From positions 1,364,001 through 1,428,000 of the forward strand of contig NZ_CP100404.1 of the NCBI RefSeq assembly GCF_024218775.1: DNA of 64,000 nt. Direction: 5' to 3'. This document shows positions 58,621 to 64,000 of the stretch, piece after piece. The DNA is from Haloarcula marina (GTDB taxonomy: Archaea > Halobacteriota > Halobacteria > Halobacteriales > Haloarculaceae). The notes beneath the pieces are model-generated. The model was not told the origin of the DNA. It was given only the letters and a program-made list of their open reading frames with translations, and searched no databases. Each line of letters opens with the position of its first letter. Position 1 is the first letter of the stretch. A program made the translations under genes and the position numbers.

Positions 58621-58945
58621 GGTGTCGTCACCTACCCGTCCTCCCGCGTCAGCGGTCCGTCGGGCAATTGTGAGCGCCGCGTTCGGCGCGATACTGGAGA
58701 GCGTCTGATGGGCATACGTGCGATACACCGGCCATATCAGGCTTCGTAATCGCGGATAACTGGCCTATAGCGGCTCGCCCGGAACACGTTCCGCTCACCC
58801 CGTGTTTCGAGGTCGGTTTGTGGCCGCTATCTGCCTGAGAAACCCCCTCCTAATCGACGTGCCGACGCCCTGTCTGTCGCCGGACGAGACGGGGTCCGAA
58901 AGTCAAGACAGCAGTTATTTATCCCCGAAATCCTAAGCCGCGACC
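58621..58945. other. 325-bp intergenic region between the dockerin-like gene and coxB
   Basis: Contains the coxB promoter (58915-58922), the likely promoter or leader of the dockerin-like gene and a perfect 6-bp stem GCGCCG-CGTT-CGGCGC at 58674-58689. The frame extending the dockerin-like gene to 58728 overlaps this region. No other gene is seen. Confidence 0.5.
58915..58922 (+). promoter_or_regulatory. probable promoter of coxB
   Basis: TTATTTAT is centred 27-28 bases before the coxB ATG, so the mRNA is expected to be leaderless. It is among the clearest TATA boxes in the window. Confidence 0.55.
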
Positions 58946-59689
58946 ATGACCCGGAGACGCGTCGGTCTTGTCGCTCTGTTCGGCGCGGCGTTGCTCGCGC
59001 TCGCCGCCGAACCGGTCGCAGCACAGCCGTCCGCCTCGACGACGGTCGAGCAGATTTGGGAGCTGAACCTGAACCTGCTGTACGTCGCCATTCCGATTAC
59101 CGTGTTGGTCGAGGGGATTCTCATCTACACCGTCTGGCGGTTCCGCAATCAGGACGAACCGCTCCCGACGATGGAGAACCGTCGCCTCGAAATCACGTGG
59201 ACCGTCGCGACGGCCATCATCCTCCTGTTCGTCGGCGTCGCCTCCTATCAGGTGCTCGCGAGCCCCTACGTCACCGCCGAAGCGGGGGCCCAAGCCGACA
59301 TCCAACAGGAGAACCCCGAACACATCGAGGTGCAGGCCTACCGCTACGGCTGGTCGTTCTACTACAACGGCTCCAGTTTCCAGGACAACGCGGCGGCCAC
59401 GTCGACCGGAACACTCCGCATGCCAGCGGACAGGGAGGTCCGGTTACGCATCACCTCGCGTGACTGGCTCCACGCCTTCCACGTCCCGAGCCTCGGGCTG
59501 AAGTCCGACGCGTTCCCCGGCCAGTACAACCGTCTCCGTACGGTCCCGACCGAACCGGGGACCTACCAACTGTACTGCGCCGAGTACTGTGGCTCCGGCC
59601 ACTCGAGGATGCTTGGCGAAGTCGTCGTGATGCCGCCCGACGAGTACGACCAGTGGATTGCCGACCAGCAGAACCAGTCCAGTAACTGA
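58946..59689 (+). CDS. coxB: cytochrome c oxidase subunit II
   Basis: 247 residues. Signal sequence (1-27), two transmembrane helices (about 47-67 and 87-107), then the cupredoxin domain with the CuA ligands: His in DWLHAFHV near 175, and C-x-E-x-x-C-x-x-x-H-x-x-M as CAEYCGSGHSRM near residues 212-223. YRYGWSFYY (near 131) is the usual electron-entry aromatic patch. Subunit II carries electrons from a copper protein or cytochrome to subunit I, which is not in the window. Leaderless start; it converges with the CAP-domain gene. Confidence 0.95.
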   Translation: MTRRRVGLVALFGAALLALAAEPVAAQPSASTTVEQIWELNLNLLYVAIPITVLVEGILIYTVWRFRNQDEPLPTMENRRLEITWTVATAIILLFVGVASYQVLASPYVTAEAGAQADIQQENPEHIEVQAYRYGWSFYYNGSSFQDNAAATSTGTLRMPADREVRLRITSRDWLHAFHVPSLGLKSDAFPGQYNRLRTVPTEPGTYQLYCAEYCGSGHSRMLGEVVVMPPDEYDQWIADQQNQSSN

Positions 59690-60176
59690 CGCCTGCGGCC
59701 TCGTTCTCTCGCCGTTCTCACACGATTCCGTCGCTCCCCCGGACCGTTCGTGTTTGTACTCCGTCGCCTCACTCTCTCGGCCGTGTGTCGTCTCACGCTC
59801 GTTCTCGCACTCACTCGAAGCAGTTCACTGCGGGCCGTCGCGTCAGACAGACGCGCCCGACGAAGTGGTCACCCTATCCGAGCGAGCGGTATCCGCTCGC
59901 TCGACGAGCACTGTCGAACAAGCAGACGCCCTCGACCCACGGACGTTGTCCTCGCACGCGGTGTCGCGCTCGACTCACTCGTCGGCCGTACTCGGTCCCG
60001 TCTCTCGGCGTCAAGCGACCGGGACGCTGTTCGGCGTCGGCACCGCGCTCCCGTCGCTGTCGGCGTGAGTGTCGCTCCCTGCGTCGGACCCTTCGGGGCG
60101 AAGCGAGTTGTTCGCTCGTCAGGTAGCCGCTCTCCAGAATGCGTCCGTCGTTTCGAACCGCGAAAAACCGGTCCGG
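59690..60176. other. 487-bp region without a recognisable gene
   Basis: It lies between the stops of two convergent genes. All open frames are rich in Ser, Arg and His and lack the acidic composition of halophile proteins; frames of 136 and 157 codons were rejected. It holds a 10-bp perfect hairpin at 59880-59902 and many short CTCGC and GCGAG-type runs. It may be a decayed gene or a structured non-coding RNA; no proof of either. Confidence 0.6.
59880..59902. other. 10-bp perfect hairpin with a 3-base loop
   Basis: GAGCGAGCGG pairs completely with CCGCTCGCTC around TAT. It lies in the middle of the otherwise unexplained gap between coxB and the CAP-domain gene, about 190 bases after the coxB stop. 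Confidence 0.75.
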
Positions 60177-60995
60177 TCAGCCGCAGATGTTCGCCGTCGC
60201 GTACACGTCGCCCGAGTCGGTGACGTTGATGCCGATGCCCATCCGGGCGGCGTTCGCGTAGGTGAGGCGGTCGCGGTACGGTTGCGTGTCGAACCAGGAG
60301 TCGACGATGGCGCGAGCGACCTCTCGGTTCCCGGCGTTGAACTGCTCTTGGCCGTCTTCGGTGTAGACCTGTCCGGCGACGGTGCGGTCGATTGCCTCGA
60401 AGTTGTTGCCGTCGGGATATCGGACGTACGACTTTCCAGCGGCCTGGAACGTACAGGCGCTGTAGAGGTCGCTCTGGCGGTATCGGTCGGCACTGTCGAC
60501 GCCGTCGATTTCGTGGACGGTCCGCCCTTCGGCCGCCATCGCGTCACTGTGGCCCTCGGCCATCACTGCGATACGGTCCGCGGTGTTCCCGTTCGGGGAC
60601 ATGGGGTCGAGGCGGCGCTGTTGTCGCTCCTCGTTGATGAATTCGGCGACGTGTGCTGCGATTTTGCTCTCGCTGTAGTACCGCGGTGGGACGTACGCTT
60701 CCTGCTCTGTCTCGACCGGCGTCGGGGTTGGCGTCGCCGTCGCCGTCCCGTCTGGCGTCGTCTCGTTCGTCGCTGTACCATTGTCCACAGAGCCGTTGGA
60801 GGCGGACCCGTTGGTCGGCGTCGCTGTACTCGTCTGCGCCGCGCCGCCGTCATCGCCGCCACCGCTGTCCGAACCACTTGAATCGGTCTGTGGTTCGGCG
60901 TCCTGTCCACCGAGTTGCATCCCGACGAAGATACCACCGCCGAAGGAGGCGAGGACCAACAGGACGGCGATGCCCAGCACGGTTTTGTTGACCAT
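60177..60995 (-). CDS. membrane-anchored CAP (SCP/PR-1) domain protein
   Basis: 272 residues. An N-terminal transmembrane anchor (6-28) is followed by a Ser/Thr/Gly/Asn-rich spacer with many N-x-S/T sites (about 35-100) and a CAP domain (about 110-272): [10 protein letters not shown] near 118, [17 protein letters not shown] near 147 (the cavity His/Glu region), [15 protein letters not shown] near 232, and the end [12 protein letters not shown] proteins in prokaryotes are extracellular, often sporulation- or wall-linked; function here unknown. Confidence 0.85.
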   Translation of the reverse strand: MVNKTVLGIAVLLVLASFGGGIFVGMQLGGQDAEPQTDSSGSDSGGGDDGGAAQTSTATPTNGSASNGSVDNGTATNETTPDGTATATPTPTPVETEQEAYVPPRYYSESKIAAHVAEFINEERQQRRLDPMSPNGNTADRIAVMAEGHSDAMAAEGRTVHEIDGVDSADRYRQSDLYSACTFQAAGKSYVRYPDGNNFEAIDRTVAGQVYTEDGQEQFNAGNREVARAIVDSWFDTQPYRDRLTYANAARMGIGINVTDSGDVYATANICG

Positions 60996-61071
60996 CGTAC
61001 GAAGTCATATCCCATTTGGTTATGTATGTTTCCCTCATGCGACGGCCGACGCACGTCGGATGTCGGAAAGG

Positions 61072-61079
61072 CACATAAG
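61072..61079 (+). promoter_or_regulatory. probable promoter of the SRP19-Gar1 operon
   Basis: CACATAAG is centred 25-26 bases before the SRP19 ATG at 61101, consistent with a leaderless transcript and with choosing that start. Confidence 0.4.
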
Positions 61080-61100
61080 CCAGCGGGGGCCACGTCCGGT

Positions 61101-61379
61101 ATGGTCGAGAACGTCATCTGGCCTGCGGCATTCGACGCGGACTGTTCGCGCAGCGAGGGGCGACGCGTCTCCCGGGGCCTCGCGGTCGAGGAGCCGACGG
61201 TCGACGAGATTGCCAAGGCGGTCCAGCAGGTCGGTTACGACGCGGTCATCGAACGCGAGAAGACCTATCCGAGAGAGTACGAGACTCGGGGCAGAGTCCT
61301 CGTGAAGAACGCCGACGACGCCACGAAGACGGACCTGCTGGGTGCCGTTGCGGCGTACCTACAGGCGCTCCGCGAATGA
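61101..61379 (+). CDS. srp19: signal recognition particle subunit SRP19
   Basis: 92 residues. [20 protein letters not shown] at residues 3-22 is the characteristic RNA-binding start, and [14 protein letters not shown] near 54-67 is the second RNA-contact block. SRP19 stabilises 7S RNA for SRP54 loading in archaeal protein targeting. The upstream in-frame region is antisense to the CAP gene and was not used. The gene is coupled to gar1 by an ATGA overlap. Confidence 0.95.
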   Translation: MVENVIWPAAFDADCSRSEGRRVSRGLAVEEPTVDEIAKAVQQVGYDAVIEREKTYPREYETRGRVLVKNADDATKTDLLGAVAAYLQALRE

Positions 61380-61603
61380 GGCGCGTCGGGTCGGTCGTCA
61401 GAGTCGCGCAAGGGCTGGCAATCGTCCGCGCGCCCGACGCGGAGTACGCCGATGTCGGGACCGATATCGTCGACGACCAACTCCGGACCGTCGGCTCCGT
61501 CGTCGACGTGTTCGGTCCCGTCGAGAAGCCGTACATGGCCGTTTCGCCGGGGTCGAACGTCCACCTGCCCGGACTGGTGGGGTCGGCGCTGTACGCACGC
61601 TGA
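61376..61603 (+). CDS. gar1: H/ACA ribonucleoprotein component Gar1
   Basis: 75 residues, a minimal Gar1-type beta-barrel: [17 protein letters not shown] at the start, then [19 protein letters not shown], the conserved loop that binds Cbf5. Gar1 with Nop10, Cbf5 and L7Ae forms the pseudouridylation particle; nop10 is at 12.7 kb. It overlaps the SRP19 stop by four bases. Confidence 0.92.
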   Translation: MRRVGSVVRVAQGLAIVRAPDAEYADVGTDIVDDQLRTVGSVVDVFGPVEKPYMAVSPGSNVHLPGLVGSALYAR

Positions 61604-61651
61604 GCAGACGGCTCCGTAACCCTCAAAGTCGGTCCTCTCGGACGTATCGGC

Positions 61652-62692
61652 ATGGATACACGCTGGCGCGTCGCCGCGGGATGTGGACTCATCGCGCTCA
61701 TCTTCCTGTTCGTGCAGTTGGGTGCGTTGGCGCTCGTCGAACCGTTCAAGAGCGCTGGCTATCAGGCCGTCGAGGACCCGTCGGACCCGACGAACAGCGT
61801 CCTCTACATCGGTGGCATCCTCGTCGCGACGGCGGTGATGTTGCTCGCGTTCAAGTACGACGCAGACCAGTTGATTCGCGGCCTTGTCGTCTTCTCGGGG
61901 GCGTGGCTCTCGCTGTACGTCTTTCGCGTCCTCGTCCCACCCGTCGTGACGGTGGGCGGATTCAACGTCCTCGCCATCGGACTGGCGGCCGCGCTCGGCG
62001 TCGCACTACTGGTCCACCCGGAGTGGTACGTCATCGACGCCGCCGGAGCGGTGATGGGCGCGGCGGGCGCGGGACTGTTCGGCATCAGTTTCGGTATCCT
62101 CCCGGCGCTCGTCTTGCTCACGGTGCTCGCGGTGTACGACGCCATCAGCGTCTACGGCACCGAACACATGTTGACGCTGGCCTCGGGCGTGATGGACCTG
62201 AAGGTCCCCGTCGTCCTCGTCATCCCGCTGTCGCTGTCGTACTCGTTCCTCGACGCGCCGACGCCGAATCCGACCGCGGACGCCGCCGCTGATGGCGGAG
62301 ATGGCGTGTCGGCCCCCGAACCGGCGGTCGACGAGCGCGAACCGGATACGGGCGACGACGGAGAGAGGGCCCACGAAGACGGCGGGCCGCTGGACCGCGA
62401 CGCCCTGTTTATCGGCCTCGGCGACGCCGTCATCCCGACGGTGCTGGTAGCGAGTGCGGCCTTCTTCGCGCCGGAGGGCGTCGCCACCGTCCTCGGGATA
62501 CCCCTCCCGTCGCTGACCGCGATGGTCGGGACGTTCGTCGGCCTGTCGATACTGCTCTGGATGGTCCTCAAGGGCCGTGCGCACGCCGGGCTACCGCTAC
62601 TCAACGGCGGCACCATCGCGGGCTACGTCTTGGGCGCGTTCGCCGCGGGTATCACGCTCGTCGACGCCCTCGGACTCGCTCCGTACCTCTAG
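61652..62692 (+). CDS. presenilin-type intramembrane aspartyl protease (PSH)
   Basis: 346 residues with nine predicted helices. Catalytic aspartates are in YD (Y162-D163, VYDAISVYGTE) and in GLGD (255-258, FIGLGDAVIP); a PAL-like GLPLLNGG lies near 307-316. Between helices 6 and 7 is a long acidic loop (about 200-250), as in presenilin. Such proteases cut single-pass membrane helices. The gene follows SRP19-Gar1 by 48 bases on the same strand and converges with the next gene, sharing CTAG as stop. Confidence 0.9.
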   Translation: MDTRWRVAAGCGLIALIFLFVQLGALALVEPFKSAGYQAVEDPSDPTNSVLYIGGILVATAVMLLAFKYDADQLIRGLVVFSGAWLSLYVFRVLVPPVVTVGGFNVLAIGLAAALGVALLVHPEWYVIDAAGAVMGAAGAGLFGISFGILPALVLLTVLAVYDAISVYGTEHMLTLASGVMDLKVPVVLVIPLSLSYSFLDAPTPNPTADAAADGGDGVSAPEPAVDEREPDTGDDGERAHEDGGPLDRDALFIGLGDAVIPTVLVASAAFFAPEGVATVLGIPLPSLTAMVGTFVGLSILLWMVLKGRAHAGLPLLNGGTIAGYVLGAFAAGITLVDALGLAPYL

Positions 62693-63690
62693 TCCATCGC
62701 GCGACTCGCGGGCGCGAACGGAATCTCCTCGCCGACCTCTTCGTCGCTGGCGCGGTCGTACAGCATCTTCCCCGCCGCCACCGTCTCGATGGCCGTCCCG
62801 CCGGAGTCGAAGACCGTGATTTCGTCGGGACTGGTGCGGCCGTCGGCGTGGCCCGCGACGACCTCCCCCAGTTCCGCGTGAATGTGGGCTTCGTCGACGA
62901 CGCCTTCCTCCATCGCGTGGATAAACGACCCGGCGTCCTGCGTGACCCGGTCGCGGAGGTCCGGGACGTACGTCGCTCGCTCGATGGTCGTCGCGTCTAA
63001 CTCCCGCTTTTCGGGGTGATACTGTCCCATCGCGGTGACGTGCGCGCCCGCTTCGAGCACGTCGCCGTCGAAAACCGGTTCGCTCGCGTTCGTCGCCGTC
63101 ACGACCACGTCCGCGCCTTCGACGGCGGCCGCGGAGGACGCGACGGCCGCCACGGTGGCGTCCAATGCCTCGTTCATCTCGGCGGCGAAGGACTCCCGGT
63201 GAGCCTGCGTCGGCGAGTACACTTCGACGCGGTCGAAATCGCGAACGGTCGCGGCCGCGCGGACCTGCCCGCGGGCCTGCGCGCCGCTCCCGATGACGGC
63301 GAGGTCCGTCGCGTCCCGGCGCGCGAGGGCGTCGATACCCACGGCACCGGCCGCGCCGGTCTTCAGCGGATTCATACTCGCGCCGTCGAGCAGGGCCAAC
63401 GGGTCGCCGGACTCGGCGTCGAAGATGGGGAGCGCGAAGTGTGCGTCCCGACCGCCGAATCCGGCGGCGTAGGTGTACCCACCCATCGCGCCCGTCTCGG
63501 GGAGAATCGCGAGGTAACCGGTGAGCATCCCGGCGGGGTCGTCGTTGAACAGCGTCGTCCGCGGTTCGGCGGGCGCGCCGTCGCCGCGCTCTCGATACCC
63601 CTCCCGAACGGGGTCGACGTAGTCGGCGGGACCCGCGAGGGAGGCTATCTCGTCGCTCGTGAGGAACAGGGCAGTCGCGTCGGTCGACAT
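62689..63690 (-). CDS. ornithine cyclodeaminase/alanine dehydrogenase family protein
   Basis: 333 residues. Start region with KTGAAGAVGIDALARRDATDLAVIGSGAQARGQ: the Lys in MNPLKTGAAGA (near 107-113) is the family's NAD/substrate lysine, and VIGSGAQARGQ near 132-142 is the nucleotide-binding glycine motif. DSGGTAIETVA near 295 is also conserved. Family members are NAD-dependent enzymes of ornithine, alanine or imino-acid metabolism; the substrate is undecided. The stop overlaps the presenilin gene's stop. The start is ATG 78 bases from the next gene. Confidence 0.88.
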   Translation of the reverse strand: MSTDATALFLTSDEIASLAGPADYVDPVREGYRERGDGAPAEPRTTLFNDDPAGMLTGYLAILPETGAMGGYTYAAGFGGRDAHFALPIFDAESGDPLALLDGASMNPLKTGAAGAVGIDALARRDATDLAVIGSGAQARGQVRAAATVRDFDRVEVYSPTQAHRESFAAEMNEALDATVAAVASSAAAVEGADVVVTATNASEPVFDGDVLEAGAHVTAMGQYHPEKRELDATTIERATYVPDLRDRVTQDAGSFIHAMEEGVVDEAHIHAELGEVVAGHADGRTSPDEITVFDSGGTAIETVAAGKMLYDRASDEEVGEEIPFAPASRAMD

Positions 63691-63768
63691 ACCTCCATCT
63701 TCGGTCGACCGGTCCTTAACCTCGGTGGCGACAGAGCGGCGGAAAAATTGGATGACGGGTACCGACGG

Positions 63769-63990
63769 TCAGTCGGCGGTCTGGAGCGGTTCGGTCTGTG
63801 CGGTCGACTCGGTGGGGACCGGGTCGACCGGTGCGCGGACGAACATCGCGTGGCCGATGAGGCCGACGGCGACGACCGAAGCCATCGGAATCGCGGTGGT
63901 AATCGCGAAGCCAGCAATCGTGAGCGCACCAGTGATTCCAGCCATTGCGAGCGGGATGAGACCGAGGACAATGTCGTAGTAACCCGTCAT
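63769..63990 (-). CDS. small haloarchaeal membrane protein
   Basis: 73 residues with two helices (about 5-27 and 32-50), joined by a short turn, and a short charged tail ending PLQTAD. It is almost entirely hydrophobic with Gly and Ala spaced as in helix-packed proteins. I do not recognise a family. It lies upstream of the ornithine cyclodeaminase gene on the same strand. The upstream region runs off the window. Confidence 0.65.
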   Translation of the reverse strand: MTGYYDIVLGLIPLAMAGITGALTIAGFAITTAIPMASVVAVGLIGHAMFVRAPVDPVPTESTAQTEPLQTAD

Positions 63991-64000
63991 AAGTGTGAAT

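Noticed and set aside
59658-60068. 136-codon plus frame after coxB
   Set aside because: Serine- and Arg-rich without acidic residues; starts inside coxB in a different frame.
1-64000. Possible CRISPR array, insertion sequence, integrase or rRNA operon
   Set aside because: No spaced repeat series, transposase or integrase motif, or conserved rRNA segment was seen in either strand.

Overview
The window is about 64 kb of a GC-rich haloarchaeal (class Halobacteria) chromosome. The support is direct. Encoded proteins are strongly acidic and many genes look leaderless, with a TATA-like box 25-28 bases before the start codon. Archaea-only genes are present: the proteasome-activating nucleotidase, aIF2-alpha, S27e, L44e, Nop10, Gar1, SRP19, PAC2, type IV pilins with the DDDAVSPVIG core, and a PGF-CTERM surface protein. 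A Haloarcula-like relative is plausible from gene order, but no rRNA is present to place it. The region is mostly ordinary chromosome. There is no CRISPR array, transposase, integrase or prophage. The more accessory parts are a pilin locus and a large glycoside hydrolase locus.

Layout. 1-14.5 kb: end of a YchF-type ATPase, a UbiA prenyltransferase, an HTH/small membrane protein pair, an aminotransferase, an unusual thiolase, a regulator, a phosphoesterase, an FAD oxidoreductase beside a lysine-less threonine-synthase-like protein, a lipoprotein, a J-domain membrane protein, and the operon L44e-S27e-aIF2-alpha-Nop10-PAC2. 14.5-21.7 kb: a perfect 91-bp tandem duplication at the end of a DUF2298 'YYY' membrane protein, a GT2/GtrA pair, initiator tRNA-Met, hpt and a membrane protein operon. 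21.8-24.6 kb: three type IV pilins and a DUF7344 membrane-anchored regulator; two pilin promoters share an inverted repeat at fixed distance from the TATA box. 24.8-32.7 kb: a nine-gene Mrp/Mnh cation:proton antiporter operon with a universal-stress-like domain fused to MnhE. 32.8-42.6 kb: coaBC, a DUF4129-DUF7269-DUF58-DUF7519 operon without its usual MoxR ATPase, an HtpX-like protease, a small flavoprotein, PAN and a DUF420 protein.

42.6-53.2 kb holds a surface PQQ-propeller protein translationally coupled to a 1604-residue Tat-exported GH97 glycosidase, followed by a second GH97 paralogue; together they suggest extracellular alpha-glucan use. 53.5-59.7 kb is a respiratory maturation neighbourhood: an ABC-2 exporter, a SelW-like CxxC protein, a DUF7546-like membrane protein, a CtaA-half/CtaB fusion, a secreted dockerin-like protein and cytochrome oxidase subunit II. 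59.7-64 kb holds an unexplained 487-bp gap with a 10-bp hairpin, a CAP-domain protein, SRP19-Gar1, a presenilin-type protease, an ornithine cyclodeaminase homologue and a small membrane protein.

No single locus is clearly a new system. The best candidates for new biology are the paired pilin operator, the cox-linked ABC/SelW-like/DUF7546 set, the GH97/propeller locus, and two enzymes that have lost or replaced their canonical catalytic residues. Family names were assigned by reading; no database search was run.
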